From Bradyrhizobium prioriisuperbiae (GTDB lineage Bacteria > Pseudomonadota > Alphaproteobacteria > Rhizobiales > Xanthobacteraceae), in NCBI RefSeq assembly GCF_032397745.1, contig NZ_CP135921.1, forward strand, positions 1,116,001-1,180,000: a stretch of 64,000 nucleotides of DNA, written 5' to 3'. The position numbers and the translations under genes were made by a program. The notes beneath the pieces are model-generated. The model made no database searches. It was not told where the DNA came from and worked only from the letters and a program-made list of their open reading frames with translations. Positions 17,956-26,936 of this stretch are shown here, in pieces; positions within the stretch are counted from its first letter, which is position 1; each line of letters opens with the position of its first letter.

Positions 17956-18909
17956 TTAGCTTCGAAACATCGTTTTCGGATCAAAATCGATGTCCATGAA
18001 TTTCCATTGTTCGTAAGTCTGGTCACGCAACATGTTGTACGGCTGGCCCTGCAACACCGCCCGCACAGCGGCATCCGCGGCCGCCTGGTAGCGCGGCGAA
18101 TTGCCGTGAGACACCACTTCCGGCGGACCGGCGAGCCTGCGATCCGGCGTCAAGCGAATCCGCACCGTCACGAACAGTTCCTCGGGTTTCTCGGTGCCAG
18201 GCTGGATATTCCAGAGGCTCGCCAGCCGCGCCCGCATCGCGTCCATCTCGGACTGCGACAGGGTCTGCGCCGTACCGCGCGCCGTGCCGAGCGACGCGGA
18301 CGCATTCAGCGTCGCACCGGTGATGGACTGGCGCGACGGATCGCGCTTGTCGATGAGGGCGGCGATCTTGGTCTGGTCGAACTTGTAGTCCTGTTTCGGT
18401 TGCGGCGGCTGCGGGGGAGCCGCCTTGGCCTCAGGCTTCGGCGGCGGAGGCTTCTTGCTGGTGTCCTTCTTGAGAGCTTCCGCGATCGGATCGACCTTCG
18501 GCTCCGGCTTCTTCTGCTCGACCGGCTTCGGCTCGTCCTTCTTCTCCGCCTGCTTCGGCGGGTCGGGCTTTTTCTCGACCGGCTTTTCCACCGGCTTGGG
18601 TGGCGGTTCTGGAGCTGTTGCCGTCACCACTTGTTTCTTGTCGTCGATCTTGCCGACCTGATCGTCCAGTGGCGTGGCGTCGGCGACCTTCTCGACCAGC
18701 GGTTTCGGGTTTTCCTTCTTGCCGGACTTGGTGCCGGCGGTGATCTTGGACAATTGATCGGCGGAGATGATGTCAACCGGCATCGACTCGGTCGGAGCCG
18801 CCTCGAGCGACCGCGTCGAGAACGACACGACGCCCCAACCGAGCACAAGCAGATGCAAGCCCACCGAGGCCAGCAGCGTCTTGTCGATCTCGATCTTGCC
18901 GATCTTCAC
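17956..18909 (-). CDS. tolA: Tol-Pal system inner-membrane spanning protein TolA
   Basis: 317 residues. A short cytosolic lead and one N-terminal membrane helix (about 12-30, TLLASVGLHLLVLGWGVV) are followed by a long Lys/Pro/Glu-rich rod (~65-185, repeated KPVEKP and PKPEAK) and a C-terminal TonB-like domain (~220-317). It transmits the energy of TolQR to Pal/TolB at the septum. It starts one base after the tolR stop. The rod is Pro-rich rather than the Ala-rich helix of E. coli TolA, as is usual in alphaproteobacteria. Confidence 0.95.
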   Translation of the reverse strand: MKIGKIEIDKTLLASVGLHLLVLGWGVVSFSTRSLEAAPTESMPVDIISADQLSKITAGTKSGKKENPKPLVEKVADATPLDDQVGKIDDKKQVVTATAPEPPPKPVEKPVEKKPDPPKQAEKKDEPKPVEQKKPEPKVDPIAEALKKDTSKKPPPPKPEAKAAPPQPPQPKQDYKFDQTKIAALIDKRDPSRQSITGATLNASASLGTARGTAQTLSQSEMDAMRARLASLWNIQPGTEKPEELFVTVRIRLTPDRRLAGPPEVVSHGNSPRYQAAADAAVRAVLQGQPYNMLRDQTYEQWKFMDIDFDPKTMFRS

Positions 18910-18910
18910 G

Positions 18911-19369
18911 TCAGGTCCCCTGCTCGACCTCTGTCACCAGCGCCACGCGCTTGAAGCCCGCCGCCGACAGCCGCCCCATCACTTTCATGACCGTCCCGTA
19001 GTCGACCTTGCGGTCGCCGCGCACGAATATACGCTCGTCCAGGCCGTTGCGGGCGTCGGTAACCGCCTTCAATTTGGGCACCAGCTCGTCGATCGGAATT
19101 GCGGTGTCGTTCAGGAACACCTCGCCCTTCAGATTCACCGACAGCGTCAGCGGCTCCTTGTCGTTGTCGAGGCTCTTGGCCTGGGTCTGCGGCAGGTCGA
19201 GCGGCACGCCCACAGTGAGCAGCGGCGCCGACACCATGAAGATGATCAGCAGCACCAGCATCACGTCGACCATCGGGGTGACGTTGATTTCGGCCATGAC
19301 ATTGGCGCGACGGTGACCGCGACCACGCCGCCGTCCGCCTCCACCCGCACCTGCTGCGCCCATCCCCAT
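18911..19369 (-). CDS. tolR: Tol-Pal system protein TolR
   Basis: 152 residues of the ExbD/TolR family: a Gly/Arg-rich cytosolic N-terminus, one membrane helix with the essential Asp in INVTPMVDVMLVLLIIFMV, and a periplasmic domain. With TolQ it forms the proton-driven motor of the Tol system. The stop codon is directly followed by the tolA start. Confidence 0.96.
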   Translation of the reverse strand: MGMGAAGAGGGGRRRGRGHRRANVMAEINVTPMVDVMLVLLIIFMVSAPLLTVGVPLDLPQTQAKSLDNDKEPLTLSVNLKGEVFLNDTAIPIDELVPKLKAVTDARNGLDERIFVRGDRKVDYGTVMKVMGRLSAAGFKRVALVTEVEQGT

Positions 19370-19446
19370 CTAGCGGCTACCTCTGGAAACACCCATCCCG
19401 GACCACCCCGGCACCCTTCGTACGGATTCCCCAACCACGCACAATC

Positions 19447-20166
19447 TCATGCACGTTCATCGATCTGTCGTGACAGAATCGCAGAGAATTCGTCGGCGAA
19501 CCCCTCCAGGCGCTGGGCCTGCTTGTTCACCTCGGACGAGAACTTATTGTAGAAAATAGTCGCCGGGATGGCAGCGATAAGGCCGATTGCGGTAGCGAAC
19601 AGCGCCTCCGCGATACCGGGCGCCACCACCGCCAGCGACGTGTTCTTGGAGGCAGCGATCGATTGGAAGCTCGACATGATGCCCCAGACGGTTCCAAACA
19701 GGCCGACAAACGGCCCCGCGGAGCCGACCGTCGCCAGCACCAGCAGCCGCCGTTCCAGCCGCTCGACCTCGCGGGCGATCGATACGTCCATGACCTTTTC
19801 GATCCGCATCTGCAGGCCGGCGAACGACTTGGCCTGGCTTTCGAACGAGCGTTTCCACTCGCGCATCGCCGCCACGAACAGCGCTGCCATCGAATGGGTC
19901 GGCTTGGCGGAGAGGCCGCGGTAAAGCTCCTCGATCGACTGCCCCGACCAGAACGCCTGCTCGAAACGATCCATCGCCCGCTTGGTGCGCGCAAACAGAA
20001 AAACTTTGTCGATCGCGATCGCCCAAACCCAGACGGAACACGCCAGAAGCCCCAGCATGACGCCTTTCACGATCCAGTGAGCCTGCCAGAACAGAGCGAT
20101 CAACGACACGTCGGCCGAGGCCATCGGCAGAGCCGACTGTGCGACGTCGGCTGGATTCATCGGCAA
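19447..20166 (-). CDS. tolQ: Tol-Pal system motor protein TolQ
   Basis: 239 residues of the MotA/TolQ/ExbB family. Membrane helices lie at about 35-55, 145-165 and 180-205, with the signatures GSAGPFVGLFGTVWGIM and GIAEALFATAIGLIAAIPA. It is the stator of the proton channel with TolR. It is the first gene of the tolQRAB run; its usual upstream partner ybgC lies 17.6 kb away, so tolQ must have its own promoter in 20167-20515. Confidence 0.97.
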   Translation of the reverse strand: MPMNPADVAQSALPMASADVSLIALFWQAHWIVKGVMLGLLACSVWVWAIAIDKVFLFARTKRAMDRFEQAFWSGQSIEELYRGLSAKPTHSMAALFVAAMREWKRSFESQAKSFAGLQMRIEKVMDVSIAREVERLERRLLVLATVGSAGPFVGLFGTVWGIMSSFQSIAASKNTSLAVVAPGIAEALFATAIGLIAAIPATIFYNKFSSEVNKQAQRLEGFADEFSAILSRQIDERA

Positions 20167-20515
20167 TATCCCTTCAATTGGTCCACAGCGAATTTCATCT
20201 CCGGACCGGCCCGCAATGCCGGTCGATTGCGACGATCACACCTGACGCCAACTCGGGCTGCAAAGCCCGCACGCCGGGCCTCTTCACCAAGTCATTCATG
20301 TCGCATGGGAAAAGCCCATCCCGGAGCTTGCCCCCAATGTCCCCGGCAACATGTCAAAACAAGGGCTGTCGGCACGATTTCCGCCCCCTAACCAGACGCT
20401 CATCGTGGTTAATGCGAGGTTACCGTGGCACCGAAATGCGACGGTTTGACCATCCCCGCCAAGGCCTTAAAGTCCGGCCAGCCCCTCCCGCCCGTCATCA
20501 GACAGCGACGTTTCA
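20167..20515. other. Divergent promoter region tolQ / DUF817 gene
   Basis: 349 nt with no credible gene. A CtrA-like site TTAA-N7-TTACC at 20409-20424 departs from the consensus in one base of the last half-site. It could control either gene. No other element stands out. Confidence 0.35.
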
Positions 20516-21451
20516 TTGAACATCCCGACGGATCAGCCGGCGTCCGCCGCCAGCCAATGGCCCCCGATTGCGCGCTTTATTGCCGGGGAGCGCCGGCTTG
20601 CCGCACGGATGGCCCGCACCCCCATCTCCGCTTTTCTCTATGAGTTCCTTCGGTTCGGCCTGAAACAGGCTTGGGCCTGCCTGTTCGGCGGTATCATGGT
20701 GATGCTCCTGATCGGAACGCGGTACGCCTATCCCGACTGGCTGCCGTTGGCGCGCTACGACTTCCTGTTCCTGAGCGCCCTGCTCGTTCAGGTCATTCTC
20801 CTGGCCAGCCGATTGGAGACGCTCGACGAGGCCAAGATCATTCTGCTCTACCACGTCACCGGCACGGTGATGGAGCTGTTCAAGACCTCGGTCGGTTCCT
20901 GGGTCTATCCGGAGCCCAGCCTTCTTCGTATCGGCGGCGTGCCGCTGTTCACCGGCTTCATGTACTCCTGTATCGGCAGCTATCTCTGCCGCGTGTGGCG
21001 CCTGTTCGATTTCAGGTTCAGCAACCATCCGCCGCAATGGGCTCTCGTCGTGCTGAGTCTCGCGATCTACGTCAATTTCTTCTCTCATCACTATCTGCCA
21101 GACATCCGGATCGGGCTGTTCGCAGCAACTATCCTGCTGTTTGCGCGCACCCGCATCTATTTCAAAGTCTGGCGCAGCTATCGGACCATGCCGCTGTTGC
21201 TCGGCTTTTTGCTGGTCGCGGTTTTTATCTGGCTGTCAGAAAATATCGGCACCTTCACCCGGACCTGGGTCTATCCAAACCAGATGCAGGTCTTGTCGCC
21301 GGTGTCCTTCGGCAAATTGGGATCGTGGTTTCTGCTGCAGATCATCAGTTATGCCATGGTGGCGCTGATCAATCCCCCGCAGCGCTTTGAGGCGAACGAA
21401 GCCTCCGTTCCCTCTGTGCCGCGACAGGACAAGCGCTTGAATGAAGCCTAG
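20516..21451 (+). CDS. DUF817 family integral membrane protein
   Basis: 311 residues if the TTG at 20516 is used; the next ATG (codon 32) is still ahead of the first helix. About eight membrane helices. Conserved DUF817 segments are visible: LYHVTGTVMELFKTSVGSWVYPEP and SENIGTFTRTWVYPNQM. Function unknown. No clear ribosome site supports either start. The TAG stop (21449-21451) is part of the left tip of a palindromic element, so the element may have set or preserved this stop. Confidence 0.75.
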   Translation: MNIPTDQPASAASQWPPIARFIAGERRLAARMARTPISAFLYEFLRFGLKQAWACLFGGIMVMLLIGTRYAYPDWLPLARYDFLFLSALLVQVILLASRLETLDEAKIILLYHVTGTVMELFKTSVGSWVYPEPSLLRIGGVPLFTGFMYSCIGSYLCRVWRLFDFRFSNHPPQWALVVLSLAIYVNFFSHHYLPDIRIGLFAATILLFARTRIYFKVWRSYRTMPLLLGFLLVAVFIWLSENIGTFTRTWVYPNQMQVLSPVSFGKLGSWFLLQIISYAMVALINPPQRFEANEASVPSVPRQDKRLNEA

Positions 21452-21526
21452 TACCGCCGATCTGAAGTCCCTGCACCACTTGCCGCAAACTCGTCCCAGG
21501 GACTTCAGATCGAAAAGCGGTACTAG
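21448..21526. repeat. CTAGT-bounded palindromic element, copy 5
   Basis: 79 nt. Outer tips CTAGTACCGC / GCGGTACTAG, inner stem CGATCTGAAGTCCCTG / CAGGGACTTCAGATCG, 4-nt bulge and a ~23 nt loop. The first four bases overlap the DUF817 stop codon. The next copy begins 14 nt later. Confidence 0.85.
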
Positions 21527-21539
21527 AATCATAGATTTG

Positions 21540-21616
21540 CTAGTGCCCCTGATGCATCCGAAGTTCGTGTCAGAGAGTGCTGCGATGTATCACGAACTTC
21601 GGATGCGGGGCACTAG
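21540..21616. repeat. CTAGT-bounded palindromic element, copy 6
   Basis: 77 nt. Outer tips CTAGTGCCCC / GGGGCACTAG, inner stem GCATCCGAAGTTCGTG / CACGAACTTCGGATGC, 21 nt loop. It shares the GAAGTTCGTG core with the copy at 594-670. Its right arm supplies an ATG (21603) in frame with the following DUF2809 gene. Confidence 0.85.
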
Positions 21617-22064
21617 CCGCACGATCTACCTGCTGGTGTGCTGCCTTTTGATAGGCGCAGGGCTTCTCTCGCGTGCGCCCGTGTTGGGCTTGCCGCCGGT
21701 CGTCGCAAAGTCTTCCGGCTCGGTGATCTGGGGCGCGATGGTCTATGTCGCCGTCGCCAGCCTGATCCCGATACAACCGCTGCTCCGCAGGACCGCGATC
21801 ACCGCTTTGATCGCCATCGCCACGGAATTCAGCCAGCTTGTGCACTTCGGCTGGCTCGACGCGTTTCGCCGCACCACGTTCGGCGTGCTGCTGATCGGCC
21901 GGTTTTTCTCCTGGTGGGATATCGTGTGTTACCTGGCTGGCATCGCCATCGCCATGGGCATCGACCGGTTGATGACTTCCAGGCGTCGACCGCCACGGGG
22001 TCACGAGCGATCAGTGTCGACGCCCCGTCCCACAAGCGGCTTGAGCAGCAGCGGCGAGAGATAG
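21603..22064 (+). CDS. DUF2809 family small membrane protein
   Basis: 153 residues from the ATG at 21603. Four membrane helices lie between about 8 and 125, with ATEFSQLVHFGWLDAFR and FSWWDIVCYLAGIA typical of DUF2809. Function unknown. The frame is open back to 21441 through both palindromic elements, so the true start is uncertain. The ATG chosen lies inside the right arm of the second element, and the native upstream region may have been displaced. The 3' end overlaps the convergent transporter gene by 64 nt. Confidence 0.7.
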   Translation: MRGTSRTIYLLVCCLLIGAGLLSRAPVLGLPPVVAKSSGSVIWGAMVYVAVASLIPIQPLLRRTAITALIAIATEFSQLVHFGWLDAFRRTTFGVLLIGRFFSWWDIVCYLAGIAIAMGIDRLMTSRRRPPRGHERSVSTPRPTSGLSSSGER

Positions 22065-22993
22065 ATCGGGAACTGGCTGAGCGCAAAATACAGCCAGGTC
22101 AGGCCCGGCAGGGCGCCATCGGTGGCCGCCATCATCAGACCCATGTTGCGCTGGCAGACCATCAATCCCAGCGCCATCGCCTTGGGACGACCCAAACCAC
22201 GGAACACCAGGACCGTGAGCCCAAGCAGAACCAGGAACACCGCAAAGGCCAACAGCGTGAGGCCGAGCATCTTCAGCGGCTCCGCCCAAAAGGTGGCGGC
22301 GACGTTCTCCATCACGCCTGAGACGAACACCAGCAGCACCAGAATATTAAGGCCGTCGATCGGCTGCTTGTGACGCGCGATCGCCGCCGCGCCAGCCAGC
22401 CATCGGACCAGCGCCGCCACCAGAAGCGCCCCGCCCAGGATCGCCAGCAGCTTGCCGCCCAGCGCCAGTGGCGACAGCGTCAGCGCGCCGTCGAAAAAAA
22501 CGTGGGCGAATATCGGCGCGGTCAGCGGTATCAGCGCCGTGCCGGTCACCAGTGTGACCAGCACCAGGGTCGCATCGAAGCCCATCAGCGCGGCAAGCGC
22601 GGGCGCCGCCATCATCGGCGAGGCCACCATCTGCAGCATCACCCCAAGAAAAAGACCTGGCGAGAGGGTGTTGAATCCCGTGCCGACCGAGATCAGGCCC
22701 GCGATCATCGGCACCACGATGGTGGTCCAGACGGTTGCGGCTATGACCAATCCGGGGCGCTTCAGATAGCCGCGCATGGCATCGGCATCGAGCCGCATGA
22801 AGGAGATGCACAACAGGATGAAGACCGCAGGGGTCACATAGGGTTTCAGGATCGCGCCCAGCGGCGGAACGGCGAGACCGATGAACACCAGCGCCGCGAT
22901 CGCGCGCGCGCCCTGGCGGCCGATCCAGGCGAGCAGCCTCACGGGCAACAGGCCGATACGGGATGCGCTGATGCGGGGCGCGATGGACGGCAT
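22001..22993 (-). CDS. Bile acid:sodium symporter (BASS) family transporter
   Basis: 330 residues with about ten membrane helices and no soluble domain. Features include a PPLG segment in helix 1, LQMVASPMMAAPALAALMG mid-protein, and LMVCQRNMGLMMAAT in the second crossover region. This fits the BASS/YfeH superfamily of Na+-coupled anion carriers; the substrate cannot be read. ATG at 22993 has AGAGGA 7 nt upstream. Its end overlaps the DUF2809 gene. Confidence 0.75.
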   Translation of the reverse strand: MPSIAPRISASRIGLLPVRLLAWIGRQGARAIAALVFIGLAVPPLGAILKPYVTPAVFILLCISFMRLDADAMRGYLKRPGLVIAATVWTTIVVPMIAGLISVGTGFNTLSPGLFLGVMLQMVASPMMAAPALAALMGFDATLVLVTLVTGTALIPLTAPIFAHVFFDGALTLSPLALGGKLLAILGGALLVAALVRWLAGAAAIARHKQPIDGLNILVLLVFVSGVMENVAATFWAEPLKMLGLTLLAFAVFLVLLGLTVLVFRGLGRPKAMALGLMVCQRNMGLMMAATDGALPGLTWLYFALSQFPIYLSPLLLKPLVGRGVDTDRS

Positions 22994-23266
22994 GGACGAT
23001 TCCTCTTCAGCCGCCGCAAGGGGAAGATGGTGATCGGGTCTCGCGATGAGGTGATCGTCGACCGGGCCGCCTTCCGGCGGCAACGGTCGTCTCAGGACAT
23101 GACGATGTGCCGCTCCGGACAGGAGCGCCACCACGATGTGAAGGCTGCACGATACGTCATGCGGATCGGTATGCCATCGCAGCAGTGCGATGACAATGTC
23201 CTCCCCGGCATGGGCATCATGCCCCGGTTCGGGCTAGGCTGTTCGCGACCCATCGCAGGCCACCGC

Positions 23267-23926
23267 ATGTCCATCGTCCCCACAGCCGATCAGCGCGAAA
23301 CCCGAGCCGGTCTGCTGCCGGTCGCGATCCTGATTGCCTCCAATCTCGTTCCGATCGCCGGAATCCTGTGGTGGGACTGGGATGCTTTCGTGCTGCTCAG
23401 CCTGTACTGGCTGGAAACCGCTGTTTTCGGCTTCTGGATGATCCTGCGAATCCTCGCCTTCTCGCAGGCGGGCAGCACCGGGGCGGGGCGAAGCCTGCTC
23501 TCCGCCGTCGGGCTCGCCGGCTTCTTTATGGTGCATGCCGGCATCTTCATGTCGGCGCACATGGTCTTCCTGTGGGCACTGTTCTCCGGTGCCTGGAAGG
23601 CGCAGCTCCATGACGCCCGCGATTTCATCCGCCTGATCGTGATCGGCAAGGGGCTGTGGCTGCCTTTGCTTGCGCTGTTTGTCGCGCGCGGCGCGGTGTT
23701 CGTGAACGATGTCGTCAACCGCTTCGTGTTCCGTCGCCCGCAGCCACAGCCCACCGGCACCGATGCCATTGTCGGTGGCTTCTACCAGCGCATCATGCTG
23801 ATGCATGTCGCGATCATTGGGGGCGGTCTCGTGGCGATGCAGATCGGCAGCGCCGCGCCGCTGGTGGTGCTGGTGCTGCTGAAGACCGCCCTCGATATCC
23901 ATCTGGAAAGGCGGCGCAGGCGCTGA
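23267..23926 (+). CDS. DUF6498-type integral membrane protein
   Basis: 219 residues with about six membrane helices. ASNLVPIAGILWWDWDAFVLLSLYWLET is the characteristic N-terminal part of DUF6498 proteins; later segments include FFMVHAGIFMSAHMVFLW. Function unknown. The frame is open far upstream but coding character begins at MSIVPTADQ (23267). It is divergent from the BASS transporter and convergent with the PhnD-like gene. Confidence 0.65.
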   Translation: MSIVPTADQRETRAGLLPVAILIASNLVPIAGILWWDWDAFVLLSLYWLETAVFGFWMILRILAFSQAGSTGAGRSLLSAVGLAGFFMVHAGIFMSAHMVFLWALFSGAWKAQLHDARDFIRLIVIGKGLWLPLLALFVARGAVFVNDVVNRFVFRRPQPQPTGTDAIVGGFYQRIMLMHVAIIGGGLVAMQIGSAAPLVVLVLLKTALDIHLERRRRR

Positions 23927-23955
23927 AAACGCCGCGAGCGCGGCGCGGCCGGCCA

Positions 23956-24762
23956 TCAGCCCGGCGCAAAAACACCTCTGGCATCAGCATCGTGGGCCCA
24001 GGATGTCAGGACCTGATAGTCGCCGGCATCGACCGCCGCGAAGCGTGACAGCAGAAGCGTATCGAGCGTCGCTATCATTGCCTGAGCCGTGTGGCACGTC
24101 AGAAGCGACTGGCGCAGCTGCGATACGATGTCGGCGTCGATCGATCGGGAAGCAACCAGAGGCGGAATCGGGGCCATTTCGGTTGACGCAACGACTCGTA
24201 TCCGTGACGCGACATCCGGAGCGTGGCGCTTGAGCAGATCGTGAAACCAGGAATCCAGCGGCCCGACGTCGATCGTGCCGTCAATGATCGCATCGATCAC
24301 GCGACGCGGCGTGATCAGCGGGCCGGTCCACCGCGCATATCCCGGCACGGAGTCCAGTTCGGCGAAGTGATGCCTGACGGCATTATAGCCCGATTGAGAA
24401 TGCGTGACGGTCCAGCCGATACGTCCGCCGAACGTATTCTGCAATGTGACGAAGGGGCCGTCCGCACGAACGATGAAGTCCGTGCAATATTGTGGCCTTG
24501 CGGCATAACGCGCGGATGAGGGCACCGGTGCGGCAAGAAGCCATGGCCTCTCCGCGGCCGAAGCGAACGGAAATCCACACATCAGCACCGCGCCGAGATC
24601 ATCGCGCGCCCACAGCGTTTCGAGAGGAGCGGGCGCGGCATGATCGACATAGTCCAATTCAATACCGGAGTTGGCAGACACCCAGCCGAACAGGGCCTGC
24701 CATGCGGCCTTCACCGCTGGCGTGGCCGAATACATTCGCGCGTTAACGACAAGCCGCATCAC
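23956..24762 (-). CDS. PhnD-like periplasmic-binding-protein fold without signal peptide
   Basis: 268 residues. The fold resembles PhnD/SsuA-type binding proteins: an N-terminal strand RLVVNARMYS, then FVTLQNTFGGRIGWTVTHSQSGYNAVRHHF and GTIDVGPLDSWFHDLL, the usual hinge and ligand-contact segments. No signal peptide or lipobox is visible, so it may be cytosolic or sensory. Its start overlaps the stop of the cyclodeaminase gene by 4 nt. No ABC permease or ATPase gene is near. Confidence 0.65.
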   Translation of the reverse strand: MMRLVVNARMYSATPAVKAAWQALFGWVSANSGIELDYVDHAAPAPLETLWARDDLGAVLMCGFPFASAAERPWLLAAPVPSSARYAARPQYCTDFIVRADGPFVTLQNTFGGRIGWTVTHSQSGYNAVRHHFAELDSVPGYARWTGPLITPRRVIDAIIDGTIDVGPLDSWFHDLLKRHAPDVASRIRVVASTEMAPIPPLVASRSIDADIVSQLRQSLLTCHTAQAMIATLDTLLLSRFAAVDAGDYQVLTSWAHDADARGVFAPG

Positions 24763-25769
24763 GCATAGCGCAGGCGATGGCCGATGCCGAGGCGCGCCGC
24801 CTTCTCCAGCATGGCATGTCCCAGCGCGATATCCGACAGCGAAAGGCCCCTGTGCCAGAACAGGATCGTCTCGTCATCGCGTTCACGCCCGCTCTTGCTG
24901 CCGGCGACGATTTCGCCGAGCTCGGCGTGCAGCGTCGCCTCGGAGAGCTTGCCCTGCTCCACATGGGCGCGCAGCGAACCGAACTGCCCCGATTTGCACT
25001 GGCCCCAGTCGTCCACCACCATCTTCGACATGATGTCGGTCAACGACAGTTCGACGGCACTCATCGTACCATAGGGAACCACCAGCGCGCCGGGCTTGAT
25101 CCAGTCGGTCTTGAGCATCGGAGCCGGCTCGGGCAGGCGCGAGGCTTCCACCACGATGTCAGCGCCTTCGACGCAGGACTGCCAATCCTCCGTGGCCGTC
25201 ACCGGCTTGCCGAGATCCCGCGCAAGGCGGGCCGCGAACGCGTCGCGGCTTTCCGGCCGGCGCGAATGCACGCGGATTTCCTCAAAATCGAACAGGTGAT
25301 CGAGCAGCCGCACATTCCAGTAGGCCGTACCTCGAGCCCCGACGTGGCCGAGCACCCGTGCGTCCTTGCGTGCCAGGTGCTTCGCACCGATCGCCGTCAC
25401 CGCTCCGGTGCGCATGTCGGTCAGATGGCTGCCATCGATAATCGCCTTCGGCACCCCGTTGCCGGGATCCATCAGCAGCAGCAGGCCGACCTCGGACGGA
25501 AGCCCTTGCTTGTAGTTGTCGACATAGTCGCTGATCACCTTGACCCCGGCAAGGTTGATCGGGGCGCGGAAGGCTCCGCGCAACACATTGAAATGCCCCA
25601 TCACGGAAGCATCCGGCATGAGATGCATGCGCGGCTCGATCACCGTCTCCCGCCGGCCCTGTGCGGCAAGGCCCGTCTCCACGGCGGCGATGATTTCACC
25701 ATCCGTCAGCGCGAGGGCCTCGACGTCGAAGGCGTTGAGATAATGCAGGTAGATGGGGGGCATGGTCAT
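24759..25769 (-). CDS. Ornithine cyclodeaminase / mu-crystallin family enzyme
   Basis: 336 residues. NAD(P)-binding Rossmann region around ARVLGHVGARGTAYWNVRLL (~135-155) and the family segments MGHFNVLRGAF and DGSHLTDMRTGAVTAIGAKHLA. Family members convert ornithine to proline or reduce/oxidise imino and amino acids. The substrate here is open, because OCD, alanine dehydrogenase and opine-type members look alike. The gene is coupled to both neighbours by 4-nt overlaps, implying joint use with two solute-binding proteins. Confidence 0.8.
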   Translation of the reverse strand: MTMPPIYLHYLNAFDVEALALTDGEIIAAVETGLAAQGRRETVIEPRMHLMPDASVMGHFNVLRGAFRAPINLAGVKVISDYVDNYKQGLPSEVGLLLLMDPGNGVPKAIIDGSHLTDMRTGAVTAIGAKHLARKDARVLGHVGARGTAYWNVRLLDHLFDFEEIRVHSRRPESRDAFAARLARDLGKPVTATEDWQSCVEGADIVVEASRLPEPAPMLKTDWIKPGALVVPYGTMSAVELSLTDIMSKMVVDDWGQCKSGQFGSLRAHVEQGKLSEATLHAELGEIVAGSKSGRERDDETILFWHRGLSLSDIALGHAMLEKAARLGIGHRLRYA

Positions 25770-26734
25770 GGGGCGATCTTGATGTTGGAGTCATGAATGA
25801 CCTTGGCCCAGCGCACGGTATCCGCGGCGATCACCTTGGCGAGCTCCGCCGGAGTGTTGCCCACCGGTTGTGCGCCCTGCGCTTCGAGAGCGGCGGCCGC
25901 CTCCGGCGCGGTGATCGTTTGGACCACACTGTTGCGGATCTTTGCAATAATCGCGTCGGGCGTTCCAGCTGGTGCCATCAAGGCATACCAGGAAACCGCC
26001 TCGAATCCCGGGATGCCGGCCTCGGCGATCGTCGGTACACCAGGCAGAACCCGGCTGCGCGCCGCGCTCGCAACACCGAGCGCGCGCAGCTCTCCGCCAT
26101 CGATGAGCGGTTTCGCAGTCGACAGCTGCGCGAACATCATCGTGACTTCGCCGCGCAGAACATCAGTCAGCGCCGGCGCGACGCCACGGTAGCCGACGTG
26201 TGTCATTCGAATGCCGGCGGAACTCGCGAAAAGTTCGGCGGCGAGATGGGCAAGGCTGCCGGCGCCGGGGGTCGCGTAGGTCAGGTCCTTGCTGCGTCCC
26301 AGCGCGATCAGGTCCGCGACCGACTTGACCGGAGATCTGGCGCTGACGACCAGCACGTTCTCGACATTCGCGATCTGCGTGATCGGCGCGAACTGCTTCA
26401 TGTCGTAGGGTAAATCGGGAAACAGCGATGGATTGACCGCGGCATTGCCGACCGGCACGAGGGCGAGCGTATAACCATCGGCGGGCGCTTTTGCGACAGC
26501 CGCCATCGCGATGTTTCCCGCAGCCCCGGTGCGGTTTTCGACCACGACAGCCTGCTTCCAATCATGGTTCAGCCGATCGCCGACAATGCGAGCCAGTGCA
26601 TCCGGCGCGCCGCCTGCCGCAAAGCCGACAATGATGTGAACGGGATTCGATGGATACGCCGTGTCGTCGGCGAATGCGATGGACGTCGTACCGAGCACCG
26701 CGATGGCAAGCGCCGAGAGGCATCGGGCAATCAT
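25766..26734 (-). CDS. TctC/Bug family tripartite tricarboxylate transporter receptor
   Basis: 322 residues. A signal peptide (~1-22, ending AFA) is followed by the Bug fold: PVHIIVGFAAGGAPDALARIV at the N-terminus, VVENRTGAAGNIA, and YATPGAGSLAHLAAELFA. These periplasmic receptors bind carboxylates, amino acids or related compounds. No tctA or tctB membrane genes are near, a common situation for Bug proteins. First gene of the coupled three-gene unit with the cyclodeaminase-like enzyme. Confidence 0.85.
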   Translation of the reverse strand: MIARCLSALAIAVLGTTSIAFADDTAYPSNPVHIIVGFAAGGAPDALARIVGDRLNHDWKQAVVVENRTGAAGNIAMAAVAKAPADGYTLALVPVGNAAVNPSLFPDLPYDMKQFAPITQIANVENVLVVSARSPVKSVADLIALGRSKDLTYATPGAGSLAHLAAELFASSAGIRMTHVGYRGVAPALTDVLRGEVTMMFAQLSTAKPLIDGGELRALGVASAARSRVLPGVPTIAEAGIPGFEAVSWYALMAPAGTPDAIIAKIRNSVVQTITAPEAAAALEAQGAQPVGNTPAELAKVIAADTVRWAKVIHDSNIKIAP

Positions 26735-26936
26735 CAGATGGCCATTCCCTGGTGAGATTAACGAACGAGCTTAGCGCGTCGAACGATAGAAACGCACATC
26801 GCTCACGCGACGCACAATCAACTCTATTTTGGCCCTCGGAGCATGGTCAAGCTCGCCGTCGACCGCAGGCATTCTCCGGCACGAGTTCCGCCGCAACGAC
26901 GCACGCACAGGTAGCAGCGCCGGCCCCGAGATGGGA

